From contig JBBELK010000491.1 in assembly GCA_037783545.1 (NCBI GenBank), positions 1 to 64,000 on the forward strand: a stretch of DNA of 64,000 bases, read 5' to 3'. Below the pieces are notes generated by a model. That model worked only from the letters and a program-made list of their open reading frames with translations, was not told the DNA's origin and ran no database searches. This DNA is from Henricia sp. BOLD:AAB3569. Lineage: Eukaryota > Echinodermata > Asteroidea > Spinulosida > Echinasteridae. Positions 1-11,821 of the stretch are shown here, piece after piece; the first letter of the stretch is position 1; every line of letters begins with the position of its first letter. The position numbers and the translations under genes were made by a program.

Positions 1-69
1 AGGAGTAATATGACACTACTTGGACAATTTTTTAAGCAGCCAATTTGTATTTTTGTTGTGTTTTTGCAG

Positions 70-3000
70 TTGTGATTTCAATTGATAGTGACAGTGATGA
101 TCAAGGGGATTCTCGGGATCACGCTTCAAGTTTGGAAGAAAGAAGTGGGACCACTTCAACAGGTAGAGCATTCTTCACAGATTGTGTGATGTTTTCTTGC
201 AAGTTCATGCCAGTTGTGTAAACTCCTTATAGGCTAGATGCCACATGACTTCATCATGTAGCAATTGCATACACTGAAGCCAATTTCACCAAAAGGTACG
301 CAGCTTGCACAACTTTTGAAAATGACATTGCTTGCATGAAATCATCGCAAGATTTTTGCACGGTTTATGTAATAAAATGTTGCTCAAAAAGGCTTTACAC
401 AGCTGTGTAAAGTTTCGTTAAATTGGCTGGTTGTAATGTGATCCTGTGACGTCATTCTTTTGCTTAAAGTATTTTCAATCAATGTTTCTGATTGGGGAAA
501 CAATCTGCCTGGATGTATTGGGCTATTTGTATGAAAACAAAGCCGGTTTCATTTTTAAAATCAAGTTTGGATATTACCTTATTCAATAGAAAGACAAAAT
601 GGACTGAAAGTGATACAGTGTATTTGCCTATGGTAATATAGCTTGGTTTTGTTTTTGTTTGTACCTTTTCACAGAAGACCGGTTGATACCACCAGTTTTT
701 GAGCCGTCCCATGACAAGCAAATTGCGCCACGGAAGTATCGAATGAGAGATCAGGTGCGTGTTGGGGAAAAGTGGTTTTTAGGACTCTTAGTTATCAAAT
801 CGCAACCACTCTACCACCCCACCTCACCCTTGCACTTGTCCTTTCCTCCTTCCCACCCATATCCCGTCTTTCCCCTCCCCTTCTTGCCCCTTCCTACAGC
901 CCTCCCTCTCTTCTCCCCACCCCAATCCCTTCCCTAACCCCTATCCCTTCCTGCCTCCCTGCCTACACCACCCCAGTCTGCCACTACCTGCCACAGTATT
1001 ACAATGTCAACTTCTTATTTCTCTTTTGCCAGTCTGGCAACATCCCTGAAATCCCGGTCGTTGTGAGGTCTGACGATCACGCGGTAGTCCTGTCATCCAT
1101 TCTGCTACGGTTTGGTTCCTTAGGAATTTGTGGTCCATCGTCAGTCGAGTTTCGCAGTGACCGCTTTCTATTCCATCTGCCCGGTAAGTGAGATACAGTG
1201 AAACTTGGCTAGGGTCCTAGGCGCTGATAAAAATAATGTTTATTGTGTTTTTTCGTCACTCGTGCTGCAGTTTGCCGTATCTCTGTGCACACAATTTTGA
1301 GGACACGGGTCACCGAAATGGAGATTCTCTTTTTGGTTATCTCAACCTGAGGCTGTGATTGGTCAATTTTAAAATGGGCGGAACTTACTGGATGGGTATA
1401 CTGTCTTTTTGACATAGCAACTAGATATTTATATAATATTGGATGGCTTTGAGGGTGATATGAGAATATACCGCACGAGTCATGAAAATACCGAACGAGC
1501 CGAAGGCGAGTTCGGTATTTTCATGACGAGTGCGGTATATTCTCATATCACCCGAAAAGACATCCAATATTATTGTTATATAAAATGAAGCTTTGTTTTG
1601 AAAGATTTCCGCGAAATTTTTGTCTCTTTGGTGTTGCAACTTCAGTTTACAAATGCATGCGCTTTTGTTACTGTTGTACAGTATTTTTTGTTACTGTACT
1701 CTGGCGCGCGTTGCACACGCACGCAATCCATTCCCTCGATCCATGACGCGCGCACGCACGTCGAATCTGGGCTCTGTGCTGCACAGTAACAGAAACGCAC
1801 GGTGTCCGCAAAAGCTTCATTTTATATAATAATGTGTTTTATTGTGTTTTAACCCCCTGTTGGTAGTTGGTCAACAACTCTAGTTTTGCTGCAAAAACAT
1901 TTCCCAAGAAAGACAATTAATTCCTTGATTTGTTTCCTTTGTCTTTCATTTTAAAGCTGCATACCCTGTGACTTACATACATTTTGATACCAAAAACCTG
2001 GAGTTGTGTCAGTACTCCTTGTTGCGAGGAATGCCAACGATCATTCTGGAAACAACGTGTCATTTTGCAAGAGTCATTAGAGAACGATTACGCATGGTTA
2101 AAGGTCAAGCATATTTTGACCCAAGCAGTGAAAGTAAGTAAAATGGTGAATTCACACTGACATTTTTTCACGTGTTGACGTGTGTCAATTTCAAGATAGT
2201 ATACATGATTGGTAAACTGTTACAAATAGTTTTATCCCCATGTGTGATTGAAGATATGCATTATTAAAACCAACCTGAGCAAAAACCAGCTCCGTACTTC
2301 GTCTAACTTTCGAGAAAACAGTCAAAAAAGGGTTTTCAGTCATTTCGCCCTAAAACCACTTCGCCCTGAACCATTTTGCCCTGAACCACGGCCTGTGCCC
2401 CAAAAGTGGTTTTGGGGCGAAGTGGCATTTGGGCGATGTAGTGTTTGGACGAAGTGATTTAGGGCGAAATGGCACTCGGGCGAAGTGGTTTGGGGGCGAA
2501 ATGACACTTGGGCGAAATGGTTTTGGGGCGAATTGAATTTTCATCTCATGAGACGAAAAATAATTGTTTTACTCATTTCTCAAAGACTATAGCACTTCAG
2601 ACAAAACTTCAGGGGAAGTTTTCTACGGTCATCATGTTTATATTGTGTAAGTTAGGCGTAAATCTGTGAATATTTCTCATTTTCGAGATACCAATCATGT
2701 ATACTGCCTTTAAAACACAGCGGGAAAACTCTGCACTGAAAACCTCAAAATCAAACTGGACAGCAAGGTTTTTGTGATTCTGTGATTTTCACTGTGTAGG
2801 TTCACGTCAGTTTCCCTCCATTTTCTGGAGGTGATGTGCCTCACATTTACACCTGAAATTACACCATTCACCAATGTAAATGCAGCCTGCATTATTTCAG
2901 AAATTTTGCATCTGTGAAGTGTGTGATTATAATTTGTTTAAAGCAAACAAATTAATTTTGTAATACATCTAAAATTATATTTACTGAAAAGTCAGGAATG

Positions 3001-6000
3001 GTGTGTGCAGCCATTACATACTTTATTAACTCTTTCACTAGAAATGTCTGCTCCTGGCCACTGTCAACGGCTCGCCTGTACACATAAACAAACGTTGGCC
3101 TTTAATTAATTACATAACAGACCTTGCAAAACCCTGTAGTGAAAGAGCTAAGGACAAAAATTGTAAAACGAACCAATTGAAATGTTGTTTACATGAATGT
3201 TTTTCCAGTTGAATTTGAGAAGAGAATAGTCTTCCGTCCAACCCAGGACCCACTACCCAGAAATGCTGTGCAATATCTTGAAGCCATCTTTCAGCGAATT
3301 GCTTCAGCCATGGGATGTGACAAAGGTATTGTGACTGATTTGTTTGTTTAGTTTCATTCTGTTGATTCAGACCTTGTGTGTAAAACATATAAGACAGGCT
3401 GAACAAATTCCTCACAAAATCTTAAATTGTTCTCACTCAAACTTTTTTGTTTTTTCATCAAATCTGCACTTACCAATGATAGATGAGTCATTACAAAAAA
3501 AATAAAAAATCACTCACTGATCTCCTGTGGATCCCAGCTTACATAAAATCCTTAAAATACAAGCTGACAATATAAATTACTGAAAAATCACAAGTTCAAG
3601 GACAGAACAATTTGTGATTTATGAGTAATTTTTATTGTCAGTTATTTCTCTTTCTTTATAATTCTCCCTGGCATGTCCCTTAACTTCACCATCTCATACT
3701 TTGAACTGGTTATCAAAAAACAGTGCTGGTGAATATATAATTACAATCTGTTTGGAGATTATACGTTCATATAGACCCTTTGTACTGACAGCCATGTTAT
3801 AGATAGGACATGTTTCCTTACTTAAATGATATGACAGATCCACAAAGTGCCTACTCATGCATGATGCACAGTGGCAATGTGATTGTCCTCTTCATGTAAA
3901 GGGTCTATAGCATTGTCATGTTTTGTATGCATCTTTATTATTTCTTTCTTTTCATGGGTTTTTAATGTTAGAAAAGATGTTCATCAAGCATAGCAAGACG
4001 GCAATTAGTTCCTTCTTGGGAAGATGCAGCCCACAAAGAAAAGATCTCACTGAAGATTATTTGCTGAGAATATCTTCCCAGCAGGTATGAAGTTTCCATA
4101 AATTTGTATTGACTTTGGATAACCTTATTCATTTTAAACACAACATCTGGTATGGTACCTGATCACCATTGAAATGAAACAACCAAACTTGGGATGAGAG
4201 GAGAATCGTAAGGGCCTTATCGGGGTTCGAACCTGAGACCTCTGACTCACTAGGCAGATGCCCTACCAGCTGAGCTATAAGGCACAGTTGGTATACTCCC
4301 TCGGGTTTTAACAATAGACCTAATTCTTCTCTCGGTGTTGCATGGTGGCGCAACTGGGCAAAGTGGCTAGTTGATAATTTGTACTAACTGGCGAGACCTG
4401 TTACCTGATTTAAATACATGACCAGAGGCCGATTTCACAAAGCGCTAAGACGCGTCTTATGAAGGGTCACTCTTCTTGTCTTGGGACGTTGGTATGGGAA
4501 TTAGGACGCATTAAACTTGTCTTAACCTTTGTGAAATCGCCCCCTCTTTTACTTTATATTGTGTATAGCTAAGCAGCAACCAACGTGAAATGATGTCAGT
4601 CACTCATCCAGACAAAACAACTCCCTTGGCTTCTGAAGACCCTCCGAGCGATGACAATATTACGACTAGCAGCACCGTTAGTCAGTCACCGATAGCTTCT
4701 AGTGTCAAGACAGACCAAGTCAAGACTGAGTCGCTTTCAAAAGACAGTCCAGTTGAGTCAACCAGTAACAATCAGATCACGACCTCAGGCCCATGTCAAC
4801 CTAAACTGTAAGTCCATAATAAGGATTATTCACACTGAGCCTTTTCACGTGTAAATGTGACGCGCGTCGCTTTGAGAAAGTGGTGTTGAGTGAAATGACT
4901 CTCTGTGAATCACAAAAACAATTTCTGCCCAAGTTGATTCTGTGAGTTTTAGAGCGACATTTCACTTTATATTCCTTCTACAGCCCATTTTTTTAAAGCG
5001 ACATGCATTGCATTTGGGTCTGTTCCACAGTAATGGGGTACATTTAAAAATAAGTCAATAATTCCTTTCAGATGTCTTTAGTTTATCTAAGAATTAAAGA
5101 AATGTTCTCAGGAGATAACTTTTGCCACAACATACATTTTTGAAAAGCAAGTGTAAAAATTTTCCTATTACGCATGTAACGTGGACTGACAATTTTGTGA
5201 CATTTTTTTCCGTCTTTGTTACATGCGTAATAGGAAAATTTGTGCACGAGGTTTTCACATATGTATGTTGTAGGAGTATTTTTCTTACTCCTTGGTGAAA
5301 AAGTTATTTCCTCAGTTTAGTTTGATAATTTAAAGATAAAATTAAGACATTTGAAGTGAACTGGGACCTAAGATCTTGAATGTTACAGAAATGTACCCCA
5401 TTACTGTGGACAGACCCATTTACACGCGAAAAGACTCAGTGTGGATCCGATTCAGAGTTGTTATTTTGTATTCTGAGTGGGAATGACGAGTCACTTCTTA
5501 AAGACACTTTGGTTTGAGTTCTTTTACGTCATTCATCATCGTTTGACAGGGTTCAAGACGCATTATTAATTATTTGTAATTAGTGAGGAGTTTATCTCAA
5601 AACATTATGCAACTGTTTATTTATTTTTTTGACAGAATCTTGGTGTATCCACCACCCCCAAGCAAAGGAGGTGTTGTTATTCACAAAGTGGACTTGGAAT
5701 GTTTGGATGAGGGAGAGTTTCTCAATGATGTCATCATTGATTTCTATATCAAGTAAGTTTCATTTGTTGTTTTATTTCAGTGGTGATTAGGTACCATACC
5801 CAATATTGTGTTTGTTACAGTTGCGCTACCATGCAACACACAGAGAAAACCCGATAGCTCAGCTGGTAGAGCATCTGCCTAGTGTGTCAGAGGTCCTAGG
5901 GAAAACCGGAGGGAGTATACCACTGTGCCTCATAGCTCAGTTGGTAGAGCATCTGCCTGGTGTGTCAGAGGCCTTGGGGAAAACCGGAGGGAGTATACCA

Positions 6001-9000
6001 CTGTGCCTCATAGCTCAGCTGGTAGAGCATCTGCCTGGTGTGTCAGAGGTCCTAGGGAAAACCGGAGGGAGTATACCACTGTGCCTTATAGCTCAGCTGG
6101 TAGAGCATCTGCCTGGTGTGTCAGAGGTCCTAGGGAAAACCGGAGGGAGTATACCACTGTGCCTCATAGCTCAGTTGGTAGAGCATCTGCCTGGTGTGTC
6201 AAAGGTCTTGGGGAAAACTTGAGGGAGTATACCACTGTGCCTCATAGCTCAGTTGGTAGAGCATCTGCCTGGTGTGTCAGAGGCCTTGGGGAAAACCGGA
6301 GGGAGTATACCACTGTGCCTCATAGCTCAGCTGGTAGAGCATCTGCCCTGTGTGTCAGAGGTCTGGGGGAAAACTTGAGGGAGTATACCACTGTTCCTTA
6401 TAGCTCAGCTGGTAGAGCATCTGCCCTGTGTGTCAGAGGTCTTGGGGGAAACTTGAGGGAGTATACCACTGTTCCTTATAGCTCAGCTGGTAGAGCATCT
6501 GCCCTGTGTGTCAGAGGTCTGGGGGAAAACTTGAGGGAGTATACCACTGTTCCTTATAGCTCAGCTGGTAGAGCATCTGCCCTGTGTGTCAGAGGTCTTG
6601 GGGGAAACTTGAGGGAGTATACCACTGTGCCTTATAACTCGGCTGGTAGAGTATCTGCCCAGTAGGTCAGACATGTCACAGGTCTCGGGTTCAAATCCCG
6701 ATAAGGCCCATATGATTTTTCTCTCATCCCAAGTATGTTATGTGTTGACATATATGGTTCAGAAATGACTGCAGCACAAAAGTGTGCACCACTGTTGACT
6801 AACGCCCACAGACTAAATTGCCAGTTTGTTTTACTTCCTAAATCAAAGGCTCCATGGCCTTAATTTATGGTGGGTATGGCTAAAGTTGTAATTATTCTGA
6901 TTTACATGTACTTTGTTTGTCTTCAAAAAAGGTATTTATCAAGAGCTCCTTTTTATCCGTCACAGGTACCTTGTGAGTGAAGTCTTAAGTGAAGAAGATC
7001 GGCAGAAGACCTATGTGTTTAGTTCCTTCTTCTACGGTCGTTTGATGAGACGAGAGTACAATCATGACAAGTTCCCTGGGGACGTTCCCTCAAGTCGCAT
7101 GGAGAGACGGCATCAGAAAGTTTGGAAATGGACTCGCAATGTGGACATCTTTCAAAAGGATTTCATCATCGTACCTATTAATGAACAGTGAGTGTTGAGG
7201 CTTGAAAGTTTATTATTGTCAATTACACCGAGAAACAAAAGAAACGCACATTTTCATTTTAATTAAGCTTCCGGCTGCAGCACACATTTCACCACTCTCC
7301 AGCGATGTACTGACATTTAAGGAGGCGAAGTCGAAAGTGGCGAATTCTGAAATTGACTTTTTTTTCGTATGGCCATTAAATCTCACCCTTTTGGACAAAA
7401 CTGATGAAACTCACTCAGTTAAATTTGTCTGGCCTTGTTCACATGATGTGAAATGTTTGTTTAATTTTTGTCAAATGCCAATTCTTCTGGATTTTGAAAC
7501 AGATTCATTTTGAAAATGACTGATCTTGTGATTCCAAACACAGATGAAAACCCTCCTAGATTGTCAATTAACAACCTCAGAGATTTTCAAATGTCTGAAG
7601 TCGGCAAATCAACCTATTTTCTGGGTCTTTCCCAGAATTTGGGAAAATTGGCAGCTCTGTTTTTGTTTTCATTTAAGGTTGCAAACTTATGCAAATTAAA
7701 CTTTGCCTGTTTCTCTTTAGTTCTCACTGGTACGTGGCCATAATCTGCTATCCGGGTCTTGTTGGTGCGTCAGAAAACCTACACAGTCCTGATGTTAATG
7801 GAGAAAGTATGCGTAACTCGGGTAGGCCAAGTATTTCTTGATCAAATTTGGTTGCTTTACTTGTGTTTACATGACGTTTTAAAATCTTGCAGTGGTTAAC
7901 AACATTATAACCCTGGTCATTGGGCACAACTCCTTGGGGAGTTTGCAGCCTGACACAAGCACTCAAGGGGGTGGGGTGGGGGAGGGGAGGGGAGGGGAGG
8001 GTGGGGGGAGGTGGGGGTGCTGCAACCCTTGCAGGTACCCATTTACTCCTGGGTAGAAGGAGGCAACTTGCCCAAGAACACATGGGTGTGGCTGGGATTA
8101 AAACCTACAACAGTCATAATTGAACAAGATGTTGAGGTCAGTATGTGAAACCGCTTGGCCATGCCTGCAACTCTCCCCAATTAAATTCATACCCCTTGTC
8201 ACTCTTGTGGTCTTGCACATTATGTTGTAAAATTCAAAAGATTATCATTTTATTTTGTTTGCTTTATTTTTGTTATATAGCTACAACTTCCGAGTGTTCA
8301 GACAATGGGAAACGTTCTAATGATTCCGATGATGTCGGCGAGAATGACATGATTTCCAGTAAGAGAACGAAGCTTGCAGATGAGAGATTAAGTCTTACAA
8401 GTAACATGATGCATTTAGACGTATCTACACATGACCCTGATAAATCAAAACAACATACCCATGATGACCAGGACAGTCAAACTGAACAGACTCCACTCAA
8501 GACACAGGGTACAGCTCAAACTGAACAGACTCCACTCAAGACACAGGGTACAGCTCAAAGACGCAGAGTTCAAATAAAGAGGTTAGAGCGTTTACAGTTT
8601 TCTCAGGTTTTTATATAATTGTTACAAACACAAAACATGTTGGTCTTTTAAATTGAAGTTTGAATTTTGTATCATTTGCAAGATAAAACGTTTTACAGAT
8701 TTGTGGAATAAGAGTGTAACAAGGAAGAATGTTGGTTACTAATGGTAAACTAGCCTGAAGAAATTGTAGCTACTTGGATGCATCAATGCTTTAAAAAAAG
8801 AAGCCGCGTCACTACGTCATTTTGGGAGACTTCAACTTACGCTAAACATAGTTCTTCTATTTTTGGCCTAAACACATTGTCAACTACGAGAAACCCTTGT
8901 TTTCAGCACGTGCAATGACACAGTATGCTTTACATTTAACCTCTAAATGTCCACTATTTCTTCCTACAGACCCTGCATACTGGTGTTTGATTCCTTGGGA

Positions 9001-11433
9001 GGTCCACCTAGGAGAAATGTCATACAGAATCTTAGAGAGTAAGTCGGATCTTATGGGAGACTTTGAGATGTTTGGTGGCAGCAAACATAGCGGTCCCATA
9101 TGATCAGTCTGCTATTGTTTGCGTCACTCGTGAGCTAAAGTGCGCACGCTCAAACAATAGAGGACTGATCACGTGGGACCGTTATGTCTGCTGCCACAAA
9201 GCGTCCCCATAGTCTCCCATTATTGTTGCATTATCTATCGTATTTTGTTTTTGCACTTAGACCTGCTTTCTACATTATATATTTCTAGCACACTTTGTGT
9301 GTTTTTTTACAGTGAACAATGTGCTGCTTCGCTGCTTTGCTGCTGGTGTTTTTATTTTCAGGGAAATTTTTTTACACTACATGTACTCACAATAAGTTTT
9401 GTATATTGTGTGTGTACGCAGATATTTTATTGAGGATATGCATTCCGCTTGAATGATTTTGTATATGATTAGACAATTGTATCTGCACGACAGACACACC
9501 TTGTCACAGGAATAGGTAAAAACAGTCATAATAAATAAATAAAAATCCGAATTTGAACCACACCAATATCCCCAACTTATAGTGAGTAGTGTATTTACAA
9601 AAATAAAACCTTGTGAAAATTTCCACTTTACATTATTAGAGTTACGAATACATCATGGCTGAGCTGAAGAACCTCCTAGGTGGCTACAGGGCAACGACTT
9701 AATTTGGCTAATCTTAGCAACCAGATCCCTTTAGGGGAGCCTACAAAAGCAGCAGCAGAGTTACGAATTGCAGAATGATTCACTTTTATTAAACGGCGCA
9801 TTGTGATTGTCTGGTATCTTTTCTCTAGATATTTAACTGTTGAAAGGCAAACAAGGAAGAAGACTGAGCATGTATATGATGCTCAAACAATGAAAGGGTT
9901 TCAGCCCAGAGTGCCTCAACAAAACAACTTCAGTGACTGCGGTGTCTTTCTTCTACAGTACGTCCAGACGTTTTTCGAGGTAAATTAATAGACCAGAAAC
10001 ATAATGACGCTAAGTTTGTTTACATGCGCGCAAATCTATGGGGAGTCTCAGGGCACCAGACAACATAAAGCCATAGGAAAGCATGTAAACCGTGATGTCA
10101 TTGTTACAGGTCCATTGGACAAAACAGTTTTTTCACCCCAAGTACTTTGTTCTCAAACGTCACAAAAAAAAAAAAATGAGTTCTATCCAAATTTGTGGCT
10201 CACATCAAGGGTAATCAATCATATATATATATACTAATATTGTTGATGGGCAATCTGAATGTGCCCTAACGTGACGCAATCGACGCTGATTGGCTGAATT
10301 GTTGAGATCCATTTGCATGCACGCACCGTGTGTACAGAACACAACGCCGATAGACAAGATTTTATTCACCTGAAATGTCTATTACAGACTCTTGTGTCAT
10401 GTCGACCTGAAGCGAACGATACTACCTTCAGATTCTGGTGAATTTCTCGTAAATGAATGATTCTTCTCTGTATTTTAGTTTTGGAATTTACGAATGTACT
10501 TAAGAACTTTATTTCCTTTTAATGCCAAGTGCATCAGATTGTTTATTGCGCCAAGAGAGAACGGAAAGTAAAATGCTCCACGTTTAGGCATCCTGAGATC
10601 TCAGGGAATTTCCACTCTGCAAAGCGACGTGACAATACCCTGAGGAAATACCCGCAAATCTGTGGAGCGAGCCGGCTGTTGTCTTGAGCCAACTCACGCC
10701 CGAGTCATTTTGATGTAATTTAATCAATTCGGTCATGTTATGCGGAAAAGAAACAATTTCTATACTTTCCAGAAATTGTATTGGGTTCCGTTCCTTATGA
10801 CTGTCCCATTCCTACCAAACTTTCAAACGACAAACCTTATTTACTCCGCAGTTTTCCAAATTAATAACGGGGATGCATGCTGACGAATGTAATGGAACGG
10901 ATTCCCCAGTATGCTTTAAATAGCAGCCAATCGCCGACGCGGACAACGGCCAGCATTACCGAGTACATGTATCACATGCATGCACGGTGTTTACAATCTG
11001 CGCGCCTTACATTTGAATGCCTGCAATCGTGCTGCATGTGCACTGCAAGCATCCTGATTGGTCCAGCAGAGGCGACAAGATTTCTGTCGCTAGTCCCACC
11101 GCCAAATGGGGCCTTTTTCAACAGGGCCACTACGCAGGAGTTGGGGAGTGCGTTAAAGGGGCACTGTTGCAAGAGGATGCGTTTAGGGGACACCAACAAT
11201 ACTGAGTTGTGTAGTTCACATGAGGTATCCAGACCTACAATAATTATTTGTATGCTTGTGTGTAATCTATTGCTGGTATTGTTTTGTTTCCCCAGAATCC
11301 CATTATGAACTTCACCATTCCAATCCGAGGTCTGGAGACCTGGTTCAGAGACGTTGAAGTCAAAAGAAAACGAAGTGAAATTCGTGATTTGATTCATGAA
11401 CTTAAGAAACGCCATGAAGCAAATCAAAGGTGA
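70..11433 (+). CDS. SENP6/SENP7 (ULP2)-type SUMO protease, 3' part, 14 exons
   Basis: Cysteine protease that removes or edits SUMO chains in the nucleus (family knowledge). Exons, all AG/GT bounded and in phase: 70-162, 675-754, 1033-1183, 1957-2133, 3209-3325, 3972-4084, 4569-4807, 5636-5752, 6966-7187, 7721-7821, 8281-8581, 8970-9038, 9829-9979, 11296-11433 (TGA). Together they give 688 residues; the 5' end is outside the window. The first visible exon carries a SUMO-interaction-like stretch, [10 protein letters not shown]. The protease domain opens in exon 5636 with [15 protein letters not shown]. The catalytic triad is His at 7725-7727 (SHWYVAI), Asp at 8989-8991 (LVFDSLGG) and Cys at 9938-9940 ([12 protein letters not shown]). 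An acidic low-complexity exon (8281-8581) sits between His and Asp, as expected of the loop insertions that separate SENP6/7 from SENP1/2/3/5. SENP6 and SENP7 are vertebrate paralogues, so no single symbol is assigned. Confidence 0.93.
1430..1830. mobile_element. Composite foldback element
   Basis: The inner hairpin 1452-1553 has arms of about 44 bp, GGGTGATATGAGAATATACC to ATACCGAAC and its complement, around CCGAAGGC. Outer arms extend to CCAATATTA. A second inverted pair, TTATATAAAATGAAGCTTT at 1577 and AAAGCTTCATTTTATATAA at 1812, encloses the right part. Intron between SUMO-protease exons 1033-1183 and 1957-2133. Confidence 0.8.
2340..2535. repeat. Degenerate tandem repeat of GGGCGAAGTGG, in both orientations
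   Basis: Units such as TTCGCCCTAAAACCAC on the left and GGGGCGAAGTGGCATTTGG on the right, about 16-20 bp each. The unit inverts near 2400. A related block is at 16263-16350. Confidence 0.7.
3366..3492 (+). repeat. Interspersed repeat copy, matched at 18567-18717
   Basis: CAGACCTTGTGTGTAAAACA, TTCCTCACAAAATCTTAAA and CATCAAATCTGCACTTACC recur in the same order and strand at 18567-18717. Family unknown; intronic. Confidence 0.7.
3772..3911. mobile_element. MITE-like element, family A
   Basis: Terminal inverted repeat ATAGACCCTTTGTAC at the left and its counterpart AAAGGGTCTATAG at the right. The interior CACAAAGTGCCTACTCATGC appears inverted in the copy at 22312-22462. Confidence 0.75.
4137..4365 (-). 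mobile_element. tRNA-derived SINE, near full length
   Basis: On the minus strand: a leader with GAGGGAGTATACCAACTGTG, a tRNA-like head (4285 down to about 4213) with A-box TAGCTCAGCTGG and B-box GGTTCGAACC, then a body with TTTGGTTGTTTCATTTCAATG and a tail GGTGATCAGGTACCATACC. The related body occurs at 5790 and 12428. The head resembles a tRNA, but its anticodon stem does not pair well, so it is called a SINE, not a tRNA gene. It lies in a SUMO-protease intron. Confidence 0.85.
4429..4546. mobile_element. MITE-like element, family B
   Basis: Ends GGCCGATTTCACAAAGC and CTTTGTGAAATCGCCCC are inverted repeats. A related element is at 12588-12736. It sits directly upstream of SUMO-protease exon 4569. 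Confidence 0.75.
4831..5443. mobile_element. Nested foldback elements
   Basis: Outer ends CACACTGAGCCTTTTCACG (4831) and the complement ending GACTCAGTGTG (5442). Inside lies an element with about 29-bp ends, GGGTCTGTTCCACAGTAATG (5018) and CATTACTGTGGACAGACCC (to 5419). In its centre is a hairpin with 24-bp arms, AAATTTTCCTATTACGCATG (5157-5180 and 5218-5241). Intronic. Confidence 0.85.
5787..6715 (+). repeat. 78-bp minisatellite built from the 5' half of a tRNA-derived SINE
   Basis: TAGCTCAG (tRNA A-box) recurs at 5855, 5933, 6011, 6089, 6167, 6245, 6323, 6401, 6479, 6557 and, as TAACTCGG, 6635: eleven units at exactly 78 bp. Each unit holds AGCTGGTAGAGCATCTGCC plus the SINE leader GAGGGAGTATACCACTGTGC. 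Only the last unit goes on to a B-box (GGTTCAAATCC, 6688-6698) and the tRNA 3' end ATAAGGCCC. The right half alternates two unit types, giving a 156-bp super-period. The array lies in the intron between exons 5636-5752 and 6966-7187 of the SUMO protease. Because 78 is divisible by three, it is open in two frames, but it is not a gene. Confidence 0.95.
7968..8018 (+). repeat. G-run tract, quadruplex candidate
   Basis: Purine-only tract of G-runs three to six long, spaced by A or T, with units GGGGAGGGGAGGGGAGGG. It lies in the SUMO-protease intron 7822-8280, on the transcribed-sense strand. Confidence 0.7.
9049..9222. mobile_element. Foldback/MITE-like element
   Basis: Arms TATGGGAGACTTTGAGATG, GTGGCAGCAAACATAGCGG, GGTCCCATATGATCAGTC on the left and GACTGATCACGTGGGACCG, CTGCTGCCACAAAGCG, CATAGTCTCCCAT on the right. 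It begins ten bases past the donor of exon 8970-9038. Confidence 0.85.
9650..9756 (+). mobile_element. Unclassified 107-bp insertion with perfect 12-bp target duplication
   Basis: Flanked on both sides by AGAGTTACGAAT (9638-9649 and 9757-9768). The inner sequence ends in AGCAGCAGC, like a retroposon tail. It lies in the intron before the catalytic-cysteine exon of the SUMO protease. The family is not recognised. Confidence 0.7.
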
Positions 11434-11528
11434 CACAGGCCATCGGACTTGAGACATCCTCGGCAATATTGATGTGTGGAGAGTTGCTCGACACCATTCT
11501 TATCGTGTTACAAGGAGCAAGTTTGATT

Positions 11529-11812
11529 CACCGCGGCCGAGTGGTCTGGGTCATTGACTCGAAATCATGCGGTTGCGGGTTCGAACCTCCCCCCAGCTGC
11601 GGTACTCAACCACACTTGTTCCATCCTTCGGAGGGGATGTAAAGCCGTTGGTCCAGTGTGTTAGGTAATGGTAACGCACTCTAAAGATCCCAGAGCATTT
11701 TTTCGTGAAGAGAAAGGGGATTTTCTGGCCATTTATAATTCTTCATGTGTGACAGTGCAATGGGCACCTTAGAGGAATCCTTGGTATGGATACCAGAAAG
11801 AAATAATAATAA
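11529..11812 (+). mobile_element. Second tRNA-derived SINE family, near full length
   Basis: The head GGCCGAGTGGTCTGG (A-box-like) and the B-box GGTTCGAACC at 11578-11587 indicate a Ser/Leu-type tRNA origin. A body with GTAAAGCCGTTGGTCC follows, and a tail GAGGAATCCTTGGTATGGA with an AATAATAATAAG end. It sits in the 3' flank of the SUMO protease. Truncated relatives are at 20444 and 29225. Confidence 0.85.
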
Positions 11813-11821
11813 GAGCTTGAG

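Noticed and set aside
4213-4285. Functional tRNA gene on the minus strand
   Set aside because: A- and B-boxes are good, but the anticodon stem pairs poorly and the body continues into SINE sequence shared with other copies.
5806-6665. Open frames of 138 and 246 codons with a repeated peptide
   Set aside because: They arise because the 78-bp SINE minisatellite is a multiple of three; open in two frames, no splice or coding logic.
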